Assembly (NCBI GenBank): GCA_900239685.1
Contig: OENT01000112.1
Coordinates: forward strand, 144,270-208,269
Direction: 5' to 3'
DNA from: Rotaria macrura
Lineage: Eukaryota > Rotifera > Eurotatoria > Philodinida > Philodinidae
DNA: 64,000 bases
The stretch's first letter is position 1; each line of letters opens with the position of its first letter. The notes beneath the pieces are model-generated. The model saw only the letters and a program-made list of their open reading frames with translations. It ran no database searches and had not been told where the DNA came from. Positions 39,871-52,382 of the stretch are shown one piece after another. Position numbers and translations under genes: made by a program.

Positions 39871-42870
39871 TTATGGAGGATATAGATACTTATATACGAA
39901 TCTGTCTAATACAGAGGAGGATCTTTTGAAAATTTCGTATTGTTTCTCATGCATGCAGAAGAAATTAAAAATATCCAAAGTTACATGGTGAGTCCTTGCT
40001 GCCAAACGATTGGGAAAAATACTGTTTCTTCTAAATCCCATAGATTTATAGTATATTCGATTTGTAGATGTTGCAATAATATATGCTTCCCATGATTGCT
40101 GATAATCAAGTGCCTCAGAGGCTGTTTGTAGGTGTTTTATCATTTTCACCCAATATTTATATAGATAATCCATGAGGGATTTTTCTCTTGTAAGTACAAG
40201 AACGGTATAATCTTCCAACCCCCAAAGGTTATATACCAGAGCTCCGCGGGACGGGGCGACTTTTTTGTCGTCCGCGGAGCTCTGTTATATACTATACGTA
40301 GTCCTGATGCATATAGATGCTCTATTTCATTTGTTGGATTTCTGAAAAGTAAAACCATGTCATAAAAAGCCAGATAAAGTGGGGTAAAGCAAAAGCATAG
40401 AATAATTTTTTACGAATATTAATCAATTCAATAGGAATTTGTCTGAAAAGTTGTTTCAGAGCGTTATAAACATTTCTAATGTTAAGTATACGCGTCTTTA
40501 AATAATCTCCCCATCCTAATTTAACACGAATTTCTACTCCTAAGTATTTAAAAGTTTGAACAAACTCAATTTGCTGATTTTGGAAAAATATTCTCGGTTG
40601 ACTTGGAGATACTGCACTATGTACAAGCATTGCTTTTGTTTTTTTTACGTTGACAGGTAATAAATAATTTTCTGAAAAGGATAAAAGCGTATGCATTGCT
40701 ATTTTAGCTTGTTCTTCAAATTCGATTATATTTTGAGATAAATTTTTTTCTAATGAACCTTTTAAAAGAATCGCTACATCATCGGCAAATCAATATGTAC
40801 AAAAACGAAAAAAGTATTTGGGAAGGAAGTGTATATGCATGATAAACAGTGTCGCGGCTAGAACTCAGCCTTGTACGGCACCTACGTGTAGTTTTACTAT
40901 TTTTGATTGAGAATCATCATGATATATACTCATAGTTCTTTCTTGAAGCCCATGGTAAATCCATTTTATCAATGGTAATGGCATATCTAGTTCAACTAAA
41001 TTTGCTATCAAGGCAGGATACCACATTTTATCAAATGCAGAGAGAAAATCAACAAATATTAATAACGCAGGTCGATTATTCGCTGCTATAGTTAGTCGTA
41101 AATCTTCACATATTGACAGAATTCGAGATTGTAGGCGTGTATGGGGTGTGAAATCAGATTGTTCATCCGTATATATCCCTTTATCTTTACACCATTCTTG
41201 TATTTTAGCATGTATACAACGTTCGAACCATTTCTCCAGATTAGGCAGAAGTGAAATCGGCCTGAGCTTATCTTCCGATGGATACATACCATCCTTCGAT
41301 AGACATATAACTTTAACATGATTACTTGCTTCAAATACATTTCCTTTTCACGCGCACTTATTAAACAATGCTGCGATAATTTTCATATATTCAATTGGTA
41401 AGTTTTTTAGTAAAAAAGCTGAGGTTTTCATACTATATCGAAAGAATTTTTAGTTGAAAATTTGAACCATTGCTTCTCTACTTGATTCAAAGTTATCAAA
41501 GGCAAAGGCATGCTTGGTAAATAACTAATTTGCTCATAAGCAACAATATACTTTGTATGTGTTACGTTATTTATATTGAATATCGGAAGCGAAAAATGTT
41601 TTTCATACTAATTTCCAAGAATATTAACGATTCTTTTAGGGTCTTTTTCTATACTGTTTGTTATTCTAATTCATCGAAAAGAGGCGGTATAAAAACCAAA
41701 TGTATTAAGTACGAATCGCCAAATATTCCGTCCTTGATTTATCGTTGTTAAGTGGGTTTCTCTTTTCTTTTGTAAATAGCACGCTCTTTCTTTATGATAT
41801 TCTCTTTTTGAGCATACATAAGCATTCAGATGACATAAGAGATGTGTTTGACGATATCTACGTCGATGTTTATTTACAGTGCGTGCCAGTGATATCAAAT
41901 ACCCTGACCAAGGCGGTCTATATTTTCTTATAGTTAAATATTCACTTGTTCTAACCCAGAGTGATGAGAGGAAAGAAGAAAAGAGAGTGAAAAAATATTG
42001 GTCATTAAAATTGTAAACACATGCATTCCAATATTCATTAACTAACGATAAAAAGAATGTGAACAATTTCCAATTTTTTTTAAGGAAGAAACCATCTGCA
42101 GCAGCAGAGAAAGGAGATGAAAAGAGAACATAGGATAGTGATCTGATGTACCCTCATCAATTACTTCAACTTTTCAACCTGACTTATCGTGCGTAAGAGC
42201 AAAATCTATTATAGCAAAAGAACGCTTTGAAGTGAGAACAGTTGGAAAAATACCTTCCCATCCATTCTTTTAATGCATTCCCACTCGTATTTTTTGTTTC
42301 ACATGACCAAAACGAGTACTTAGCATTGAAGTCACCAAATAAAAAAATTCTTTTCCATTTAATCTTGAAACATGTTCAAAAGGTAGTTGTTTGTTGGGAG
42401 GAACGTATAGAGCTCCGACTAAGATTTTAGAATATAATATGTCAATTTCAGCTAAAAGAAAATTCTCAACCGCGTAATCTATTGTACTTTTAAGAGAATA
42501 ATGAATTAGTATTGCAACCCATCCAAACGAATTCCTACGTTTTTGACTTAACCATTAGTAGTTTGGCAGTAAGGATACATTACTAATTTAAGATCCGACA
42601 CCAGTTAGAATAACTATCTGAGGAAGATACAACGAGAGTAAGATATCTAAATCAGCTTGGTGGGTATACTTAGGCATTCACAATTGTATAAAAGAAATAA
42701 CTTATTTTCAGATAAAGAGTTTGAAGGACGCTGCTTTTCCCAGGTCGTACATAAGTTCGAAATGGACACTCTATTATTCCACTCATCTATCATAGAAAAT
42801 AGTTCCTTTTTTCTTGGGATGTTCCACTAAAACTATCACAAAATGTTAAATCGATTGTTGCCGGTGAATA
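39871..42870 (-). pseudogene. LINE ORF2: AP endonuclease and reverse transcriptase, broken
   Basis: Starting from the 5' side on the minus strand, an endonuclease region can be read at about 42700-42200 in shifting frames (for example a stretch with LVGALYVPPNKQLPFEHV). The reverse transcriptase follows: LRPISLLPNLEKWFERC and FVDFLSAFDKMW within 41287-40865, and the catalytic FADD at 40789-40778 with a stop codon directly before it. The thumb and C-terminal region (VNVKKTKAMLVHS, FKYLGVEI) lies in 40696-40322, and the final part with EDYTVLVLTREKSLMDYLYKYW ends at 39871. At least three frameshifts plus internal stops make it inactive. One of the breaks, at 40237-40284, is caused by a later transposon. 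Confidence 0.88.
40237..40284. mobile_element. 48-bp hAT-like palindromic insertion in LINE ORF2
   Basis: A GC-rich 48-bp segment starting CAGAGCTCCGCGG and ending with its reverse complement, with a few mismatches and a T-run in the middle. It is flanked by exact 8-bp copies of TTATATAC (40229-40236 and 40285-40292). CAGAG-type termini and 8-bp duplications are hallmarks of hAT transposons. Removing the 48 bases and one duplicate restores the LINE reading frame across the site (VYN joined to LWGLEDY on the minus strand), which confirms the boundaries. Confidence 0.85.
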
Positions 42871-42883
42871 TCTGAAGTCGTCT

Positions 42884-44745
42884 TTATACATGCGTTTTTG
42901 AAAATAATGAGTTCATAATCGATGTTGCAGCAGTTCGTTGTTGGAACATAAGTGCCTTTAATTGTTCTTGAAATTGATTGTAGACTTGCTTCTCGTCGAT
43001 TAACTTTTTTGTCATAAGTTTAAGGTGTTTTTCAATTGTTAAAAATCTTCTCCGTTCTTCTTCTGTCGTGGACTTAATTCTAATTTCATTTACTATATTT
43101 CCAACCATATTGTTTAGGGTTTGACATGAATCAAATAATATATCTTCAATAATATTACATGACGTTGGGATCATTTCATTTTGAGGTTAATACTTGGTTT
43201 TGAATAACTGCCCAGCCATGTTGAATACTCTTAAGTTGTTCTGAGAAACGTTGTTCAATTTTCTATTGATCTTCAATATATTTTTGTTTTAATTCTGCTA
43301 ATTCTTTTAAAGTTGGGTTGACCATTTATTCATTGTTGAATTGTCTGCAGGGTATAGTTAAGGCCATTCATTCGTTGAATTTATATTTAGTTGAGGGACA
43401 ATTTTTCGTTGTTGATGTTCAGTAGTCGCATTAATCAATTTTCGAGTATAATCACCTTGAGGACGACAGTCAACTGATATAAAAAGTATTGCACTTGCGG
43501 AGGTAAGCAATCAGGTCTTCTACGAAGTTCAGATACAATTTGACGACGAAAATCAAGAAGAGAAGGACATCGATAATCGTTTGAACAATGCTCATTATTT
43601 CCACAATGTTGACATTTAATTGAACACATTTTATGATCTTTACCATCGTTCCTATCACCATACCACATCTTCTGCATTTCTCAAAAGCCAAAAGACATTG
43701 TTTTTTAATGTGCCCTGGTTCATTACATTTTGAATGTATAAGAATTTTCGGGGCAGGAAAATATTCATCTACTTCATAAAGTTGACCCTGTATACTTATC
43801 ACGCCACTATTAAGTATTGATTCATAATCATTTTTATTACCGAAATCTATCCTAATGTGCCGGGTGTTGAATCGCATAGCACCCATCATTTCCTCAACAG
43901 GAAAGATAGATTCGTATCGTTCCTTTATATATATCAAGACTAAATTCATCAATGCCAATATCATTTTTCACAAATTTAACTACAACAGTGTTTCGCGGTG
44001 GTAGCCGTTTTGGCGGATCCGGAAGAATATTAACGTTGTTTAATTTTTTTGGATATCTCTTTGCATTACATAAGTAAATAAATAAATCAATATCCTTAAT
44101 TTCACCTAATATACGAACGCCATTCGAGTCTTGCCACCAATGATCAAAACATATGGTTCTTGTATGATTAGGATACTTTAGCCGAAAATCTTTTTCAATT
44201 TCTTCGAAAAATAGCATAACAAGTTTCTTAGCTGCTTCTTTTTCATTTATTTTTGGTTGACATTCAAATACAATTGGTGGTAAATGTGTATCAACAGAAT
44301 ATGCTAATGATTGATTATTTATTTTATAGTGATAAAAATCTTCATTTATATTATTATTTTTTGTATTATTTACATTAGTTGATTGTTGTCGATGATGTTG
44401 ATTATTATTCTTACTAATCTTTGATTCATTTCGATGTACGTAGGTTTGATTATGTATCACCATGGGTCCACGAAAACTTTGATCCTTACTTCCAAAACTA
44501 CCAGGAATGCGGCGATTTTTCGGGCTTTGCATGGTATTAATACTACTATCAATTAGATTTCTTCTACGTTTGTTTGGTGTTTCATCTCTTGCTGCTTCGT
44601 GATATTCACCTAATAAAATTGACGAACCGTTTTTACCTTTGTTATCCCCATTATCCGCATGTTCATTAAATTATGGAATCATATTTCCTAAATCATCTGG
44701 ATTAACAATCGTTTCTTTAGGATCAGTCCATGATTGCTGATTCAT
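42884..44745 (-). pseudogene. LINE ORF1: zinc-knuckle nucleic-acid-binding protein, broken
   Basis: The ATG is at 44745-44743. An in-frame TAA follows after 24 codons (context NMIP-stop-FNEH), then a long frame through MQSPKNRRIPGSFG and an RNA-binding-like stretch to about 43930. After one frameshift the frame continues with EMMGAMRFNTRHIRIDFG into CxxxGHIKKxC and CRRCG; after a second shift near 43678 come CSIKCQHCGNNEHCSNDYRC. Three CCHC-like knuckles are therefore visible, as expected of jockey/I-type ORF1. The last part (43174-42884) is Lys/Glu/Gln-rich and probably helical. The product would coat the element RNA; this copy cannot make it intact. Confidence 0.8.
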
Positions 44746-44917
44746 CTTTCTTATAAGATTAGGACTTGTGTACGTTTCAAGAATCTTTGTAATAAGCTGA
44801 TTGAAGGGGGAAGGTCACGTGTATATACACGTGTTTATATATATACAAGACGTGAAGAGAATAATATGTTAGAATAAAAAATACGTCCGATCACTGATCA
44901 ATAGAGGAAAAGAATTG

Positions 44918-44930
44918 ATTTTCACTATAT
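44918..44930. repeat. 13-bp target-site duplication, LINE 5' side
   Basis: Second copy of ATTTTCACTATAT; it fixes the 5' boundary of the LINE at 44917. Confidence 0.85.
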
Positions 44931-47900
44931 GTTGTTCAATCGTCATCTTCATCATTGTGAACATCTCAGTCAAGATATTCTTTAGAATAAAAAGCATGGA
45001 CTAGATAGAACAGAGCCTAGAAAAATGAAACATTCATCGAATTTATTTTTATTTGTAAGATCTATAGAAATTTAAAACCTTTTCCATAGAAATAGTAAGC
45101 ACCTTCATGATAACCTTCAGCTAATAAAAATATTATCAATAAGATAAACTTTGACTTCTTTTCTTTTCAATACTGAATAATAATATTGATAAAAACGTAA
45201 TCTGAACACATCAGCTCTGAACAGAATACATGCTAGAAATCAAATATTAGTATATATAATTATATCTTTAATTAAATATTTGATGTAGTTTATTCGACAA
45301 AGAACACAGCCGATAGTATCGATCATATGGAATGTTCCAAATACAATATATATATATATATGTGCATGTTATTTACTCAATAAAAATGAAACCCACGTTT
45401 TGCTCATTTTATTGACAATGATTTTCTTTTTTCAACAAGATCAAGAAAAAAATGTTAACCGTTTTAAAAATATTACTAACATGATATGAGTGCTACATTC
45501 GATTAATCGATTTTTAATGCTTATAGTCATTTGGGTTTTGAGCCTTTGTGTCAGATAAACGAGTGTCTTATCTAAGATTCATCATATTTATTCATTGGAA
45601 AAATCGATATCAATATTTTCTGTATGTGAATTCTAAGAACTCTGTCCCATCCTATAAATATAATGATAAAATTGTTTTTCTTCATAGCTCAAAATAGAAA
45701 TCGGACAGAGGAATTTTTCTTAGTATTCGATTCATAAATATGGAAAAAATAGAAGTCGCATTTATATGTCGTATAGGAGAAACATTTCGAAATTCGAGTA
45801 TTGATTTGAAATCATGGTAAAATTAGTATGTATCCATCATTTATAAGTAAATCGAAGTGAAACTTGGATGCTTTCATTCGAAGAGTTCTTTTGCAATAAC
45901 TTTTGAACAAAATATTGCGTTGCTCATCTGTATCTTGTTGTTCGGGTAGATTTAAGAATCATCTTTCATGTTTCGGATTGAATAAAAAAACGTTGTCGCT
46001 ACTCGGGATATTTCAATAAAAGCCAAGATTTTAAAGATAACTGTTTCTTGTCTATTGACATCACAACGTTGAAAGTTAAGTCATTTCCATATACATATAC
46101 CTATATTTAAGAAAATTACATTTATTTATCATTAATAATAGTTCGAGTTGAAAATATTGAGCCTTATGAGGGATAAACTTGGTTTATCTGACGCTCATTA
46201 ATCATACTATTTCGAAAATCACTTTCACAAAACATCGAATTGGAAGATTGAGTATGATTTAAATGGATGAAATCAAAAACAAATCTCTTTTTTTCAGCGA
46301 ACCTATTGCCAGCTAGTTTCACTTAGGTCAGCAACAATGAAATTGACATAAATAAAACTACTATGAAATCATTCAAACATCACTAATCAATAGAAAGAGT
46401 CAAACAAGACGTGGTTGAGAGCTCTTACTATCTGTTGCGGTTGTCACTAAACGTCCGAGTTTGTCGAATTTCAGTCCTAAAATTCTTGAAGCAAAAGGAC
46501 TTTAATAGGAAGCAAATACTTAGAATTTCGACCTGTTCAGGTCTGAAAATCTTTCTCTAGTTGTTTGTGAACTTAATCAAGCGATTGTTATTCAAAGAAT
46601 TATAGACAATCATGATCACATGCATGCAAGATTAATTTCAAAATACGATGATAGATGTATCAGATGTGCTTGTTGTTCAATTTGAATACGAAAAGAGAGT
46701 ATTTCATATATTCGGAAGAGCCATTGGATTAAACTAAAATTTGAAACACATTAGAATTGCTCGTCTTTTATATTCGAGTAATTGATTACTACATTTTCTG
46801 GTTCATGATTTTCTAGCAACCATATATATGTATATCTTGATGATGAAAAACGTGAATTCCACTATATCGTATTGGTGAGAGAAGTCTCTGTGTCGAAGAA
46901 AATTCTGTTGGTAAATTAACATTGTTAAAAAGTAAACACTAGTAAAGTTAAAACTTGCCGAATAAACTAGGGCGATGGAGAACTTGTTCATGCAAAATTT
47001 GAATTTAAAACCCGAAATCGAAGATAGTAAATAGATCAATCAATCGCATGATTTTTCCAACACATGTAATACAAAATAGTTGTTCAAAACATATTGGTTG
47101 CAAAGAATGTTTTACTTGAAATCGTGTTACAGTGATATGTATCATTTTCTCATAGAGTAGAATCAAAGTGACACTGTGTCAAATTACTATGAGCACTATG
47201 AGCATAAGTCATATCGGAAATAAAAACATCGGTATTGTTACTAAAAGGTTGATTCATGAATTTCAGCTTTCCAAAGACAAGAAATTAAAAATGATGATCT
47301 CTCGATGTATTCAAAGCGTAACTTTGTTTGAGTCAGATCAACAAGACCAAAGGTACAACAATCAAAGTCATAGTAATAGAAATTCGTCTTTGCAATGCTA
47401 GCTGATTGAGACGAAACATTTTCGCAAAAAAGGTTGAGTACATAAAGCCGATATTAGATCCCTTTTTAAAAGATATAATGTTGCACTATTCAATTCAAAA
47501 CATACAATACTGCTGCATATCCAACCATTTGTCGTCGAAGAAAAATCAGCATGGTTGAATTTAGCTCTGTTGAGAACAAGTCTAGGTATATTATTACGAT
47601 GAAACTTAGTTTTAGCCGTAATAGTATCTTCTATGGAAAGATGAGTTAATGTTTGTCTAAAGATGCCATCAATCAAACAAAAGTCAGTTCGAGTAGTTGA
47701 CAGCCAAAACCACTAACAGTCAATCAGCATGATTGAAATTGAGCTCTCAAATTTTTGGACAGGAAACAACAGATCTTAGTCATTTAAAGTTTTTAAGTAG
47801 ATTTTGTAATAATTAAGAAACTAAAAGTTGGCGGCCAGCCAAAATTCAGCTTTTCCATTCAAAAATAGCTTGCAAAGGTTCTTTTGTGTCTTTAAAACAT

Positions 47901-50229
47901 ATATCATTGATGGGAACATTTTTAACATTTAAAATAGTACTGGAATTTTAAAAATAAGTAAGCACTTTTACTCTGATGTTTCAACTGATATTTTTAAACA
48001 TGAAACAAAATTTTAGACTTGTGATAATCATCTTGAAAATTCATGTCTGTGAGGTAAGGGCCAGTTTGTTTTTCTTAAAACCCAAGCAAAAAGAAATAGG
48101 TGAGGCTCAATGTTTCGAGTATTATAGAATTAGTTTACTTGCATATTTATTAAAAATTAGACGATCAATTACATTCAGGAATAAGAAAAATACGTGGGGC
48201 ACTAAGCAGTCTGTGATTTTCTTAGTTATAGTTAATTTAAATGAATTATGGCATATAAACTTTAATTATGTTTCGGAATACTTCCCAATCGATACAACAA
48301 GCTAATAGTTTGGTACTACTGTGATGTCATTCTTAGATAAAAACTGAATTTAAATCTATTGCATTGAAATTTTTGCTTTCCATATGAATCGTTCTATGAT
48401 TATAGAAAGTTTTAATCATTGTTAGTTTACATGAATTCATGATATTTTAAACAAAAAAGAGTCAAATTTAATTCTCTTGTTTGGTGCTCTTATGTATAGC
48501 ATGTGTTGATTGCTCAATAGGATGGGCGTTATTTTTAAAAGTGCACCGTCATTTCTTTGATCGTTCGGGAGAGTCATATGAAAAAAAAATAAAATGCGTG
48601 TGTATATATGTATGTATAATATGTATACCAAGGTCCAGAAAACATATGAGAAGTTAGCTTAGTTTTAGACTTTTTCGTCTTTTGAGAACACTGATATAGG
48701 GTATCGAGGATCAGGAATCCATTATCGTTTTTCAATCCGAGCTTCAATTAGTCAGAAACTGGAACAATCAGAAATGACCTTTTTTATTTTGAAGCTTTTC
48801 GATCTTCTGATGAAACTTTGCTGTAGATTATCAAATGTCCAGGATCCGACTCGCTAATCAGTTTTTCAAAATTTGAGACGTATAGTTAAGACTAAGTAAA
48901 CGTAATACTAGTTAAGCTTAGTCTATATTACTGAAGAGTAATTTTAAATAGTTAAGCGTAGTAACAACTGTTTGAAACTGATTCCCTCGACTGAAGGGAG
49001 GGTGATACAAAATAAAATAGGCTTGTCTGTCTATCTGTTTATGATACGTCAAAGATCAAAAGTTCATGGGTTGAAACTGTAAAAATCATTTTGTAACACT
49101 GAACCCGATGTTATCAAGAACGGAGAATCTGAATCTCATTCAAAACTTTTAGTTCTTTTTTTGAGGGGATGAGTTTTTTGATAAAATAAGAATATTTTAT
49201 AGAGTAGGCGAAAGCAAATCTTTGTTCGAAAATTTGAATGTGCAATGAGTTCTGAGTCCTTTGAATTCGATTTACTCGTCATGGCACAGCTTTATATGAA
49301 AGCAGGAATTGTTCGCTTGACTAATGGTATTATCGTATAATGTAAAAAGCATTGACAGAATTGTGGTGGTGGGTAGAGCAGCTCATTGTGATGTGTTTGC
49401 GTTATTCTGTATAGTCATCGGTCCCTGACATCTGAACTATGAATTAAATTTCCTCAGATTGACGGTTCATTCAATTACATAGTTTGGTCGTTTGAATTTC
49501 AGTAAATGGAGTTTTCCTAAGCTGGAAATCCATTTAATAAGTTGTCATTTTTTTATTAGCAGTTATGATCAGGATCAGCAGATATATAAGGAGCGGATTT
49601 TCTGAATTGTAAACGCACAGTAAGTGACATCTTTAGAAATACGACCTGAACCAAATCTTTCAAATTTGAACATGGTTTTGGTTTCGGGATTTGGTTATGG
49701 TTCGTGTCTATTTCCTAGACATCGATTTCGTTTAAATTTAGGGTTTCAGGATTACTGCTATCGCTTGGTTCAGTTAATATTTGAGATTAGGATTAGATAT
49801 AATGTTAGGATGTGGGACTTGGGATATGGTTCCAATCTAACATGAGTCAAGCTTTGCATTCGTATTACATTGAAATCAAATCACATCTACAAAATATAAA
49901 TCCCACCCAAATCATAATCCGTATCTGTGCCAAATACAAACCATTTCATATCAATTTATAAAAACCTGAGACTCTTTTCATGCTTCGAAGACTTTATGAT
50001 GAAATGTCTCATTAGATTTTGGTAATTTAAAGCCAAACCCGACAAAAAACAAACCAAAAGCCGAATTCTACTCGAGAAAAAACTGAAATATTTTCGTACC
50101 AAACACCAAGGCTTTAAGTTTTTTGCACTCTTAATTGGGATTAGCTCATGAGTTCCATGAGATTAGTTCAAATGTTAAGTCTTATATCAGAGTAGGTTGT
50201 TGAACTAGATAGAGGTGAGAGAAAAATAC
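44931..50229. other. 5.3 kb without a recognised gene
   Basis: A+T-rich spacer with a TA microsatellite near 45345-45362. Between about 47400 and 48300 the minus strand has broken stretches that vaguely resemble retroelement protein, too weak to call. At 49660-49850 there is a repetitive stretch rich in GGNTTNGG words. No exon chain was seen. Confidence 0.35.
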
Positions 50230-50310
50230 AAGGGGGAAACAGCTGATTATTGATTAGATATGATTATCAGTGATTATCATATCTAATCAATAATCAGCTG
50301 TTTCCCCCTT
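50230..50310. repeat. perfect 35-bp-stem hairpin
   Basis: Bases 50230-50264 and 50276-50310 are exact reverse complements (AAGGGGGAAACAGCTGATTA at the outer end) around an 11-base loop. Imperfect pairing extends outside (GTGAGAGAAAAATAC on the left against GTGATATTTTTCC on the other strand). It may be a tiny foldback element or the precursor hairpin of a small RNA; no target duplication is certain. Confidence 0.9.
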
Positions 50311-51334
50311 GGAAAAATATCACAAGTAAAATAGTGCTCACATGAAATTCAGATCCTATAGCTATTCTCACCTAAACCCACAAGTGCTCTCTACTGCGAA
50401 TCGAAGTTTCAGTCAATCCCACGTCGTCAGTTTCTAAATCTACTCGTATTACATGCAATCCTTTCTATTTATAATGCACACTGGTATTTACGTGCTCACC
50501 CTCATATATGAGTCCATAGAACCAACGTGGATACATGGACGAATCCTAGTTTAAAAAAATTCGACACCGAATACCTCACATAACTTATAAGCTTTTGAGT
50601 TGATTCGCTAAGCCGCAAAAAATAATGTTGGACAGTGTTGACAAGAACTAATTTAGATATCATTCTTGATCAGCAAGAACGTTAAGAGTAAAGAATAAAT
50701 TCATAACTTTATGTCTAGTTAAATATTTTTTAAAATTTACTTGAATAAAAATGATCGTTTTTCATATATCGCTTATATTCTTGAACTCACTTAGAGTAAA
50801 AAAAATTCAAAATTTTACACACATAATTGGGTATTCAATTTATTAAATATTTTTCATTCAGATATAATTGCGTTTTAAAAATCTGTTTGTCCTATTTATT
50901 TTTTTCGAGATGGCTAGTTTTCAAGACTTGGGTTTGCTTGAAATTTTGACTGTCAGCCGTTTTGCCACACTCAGCAATGACTGATATTTACTTTGAAAAC
51001 AGTCATACATTTGAAAATGTGAACCAATGACACATTATCCAAATCTTAATAACACAAAGCAAAATTTTCGAAGAACCTATTTATGTGTAACAACTACAGT
51101 TTAGATTTACATCTTTAATTTAATGTGAAGATTTATTTCTCAGACTATATATATGTGTGGATACCCTTTTTCGGTCATACTTCAAAACTGACGCTATGAA
51201 GTTTGTTTATTCATAAATAAATATTTACATGCTGAAAAGTTATGATAAAGCTTTCCTTTTCTGTCGTATGAAAGGAGTGAAATAACAGGTGATAACGTCA
51301 TTTTATTCTTTTTTAATTCAGTGAGAAATTCAAA
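50311..51334. other. 1 kb upstream of the racemase gene
   Basis: A+T-rich, no gene or repeat recognised. The racemase leader (GTGAGAAATTCAAA before ATG) is at its end. Confidence 0.4.
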
Positions 51335-52274
51335 ATGGATAAATACGTGAAACAACGTGTGTGTGGTCTTTTAGGCGGTTTAGCCTACGTTTCAACAGTT
51401 GACGTAAGTTAATAAATGGATATTCATGTTCGATGTATTTGTTTTTCGGAAAAGTACTACAATCAAATGAACCAACTAGTCGCTAGATTTCTTCCTGGTC
51501 ACAGCAGTCGTATTCATATTGTTTCACTCGATATTTTTCGATACATCGATTTACTTGATAAAAATCAATCGTCTGAAGTGTCTGAATATCTTCTTGAAGG
51601 AGTTCATCAATTAGTAAAAAGTGGCATCGATTTCTTACTGATCTGTTCAAATACTGGTATATATGTTGTAAACATTGTCTTATCGAAAAGTTATCCTTGT
51701 AGGTCATATTGCGGCACCACGAATTATGGATTATTATCCTGACCTTGTTCTTCTTCATATAAGTGACGCAGTAGCATTTTCAATCAAACAAACCAATTGG
51801 AAAAAAGTACGATTTCAGACAAATAGAAGCTGTTTATATCATCAAAAATATGAAGAACACTATGTAGGTCGGATTTTTCGGATCGAAATTTTCTATGGTG
51901 CACACTAGCTGTGTTGTTAAGCGTTTGGTTGAACATAATTTGAATATTGTATTTCCACATGCTGACGATATTGAAAATTTACATCGAATAATTGTCGATG
52001 AATTAACAAACAATATATTTACTGAAGAATCAAAAACTTTTTATGTTAGTGCCATGCAACGCTTGTATGAAGAACAAAATATTGAAGGCATTGTGCTTGG
52101 TTGTACTGGTACGGTTTCAACATTATTTCTTTTTTAAATCTATAATGTGTGGAGATTTTTTTAGAAATTCCACTGTTAGTGAAACAAAGTGATTTTCCTC
52201 GGATTCCTTTATTTGATTCAACACAATTACACGTAACTAACCATATACTCTGTGTCGCAGATAATTCAGTGTAG
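51335..52274 (+). CDS. aspartate/glutamate racemase-family protein
   Basis: Enzymes of this family exchange the configuration of Asp or Glu without a cofactor, using two cysteines. Five exons (51335-51403, 51455-51656, 51703-51806, 51868-52108, 52165-52274) join in phase to 241 aa, the usual length. Motifs in order: GLLGGLAYVSTVDYYNQMN (the family's GGMS-x-x-ST-x-x-YY entry), first catalytic cysteine C87 in ICSNTGH, VGFFGSKFSM (the VGLLGT-like strand of the second half), second cysteine C204 in VLGCTEIPLL, and the closing LFDSTQLH. Both catalytic Cys-Asn/Thr boxes are intact, so it is probably active. There is no signal peptide or targeting sequence. Introns are 46-61 nt, confirming a eukaryotic gene. 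The family is mainly bacterial, so an old horizontal transfer followed by intron gain is plausible but unproven. The substrate may be Asp, Glu or another amino acid. Confidence 0.9.
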
Positions 52275-52382
52275 TTCCTTACTTCATTGATAGGTTCAAC
52301 TAGCTGTCGATTATCAACTCGGTCGTTATGATATCGAATCATTTTCACCGCCCGACCGCAATAGAAAAGATTGATGATTTAC

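Larger units (their letters stand above)
39549..44917 (-). mobile_element. full-length, inactivated non-LTR retrotransposon (LINE with AP endonuclease)
   Basis: A 5.37-kb minus-strand element. Its 3' end shows AATAAA, ten bases, then nine A and CAAA, followed by the 13-bp duplication; the same 13 bases follow the 5' end. ORF1 carries cysteine-histidine zinc knuckles and ORF2 an AP-endonuclease and a reverse transcriptase. Both are broken by stops and frameshifts. Layout and RT motifs point to the jockey/I/R1-like group, but the exact clade cannot be set by eye. A 48-bp palindrome is inserted into ORF2. There is about 170 bp of 5' UTR, and the copy appears full-length, which is unusual for LINEs. 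Confidence 0.9.

Noticed and set aside
47398..48305. Old LINE remnant suggested by broken frames on both strands
   Set aside because: No catalytic or endonuclease motif could be fixed in order; too weak to report.
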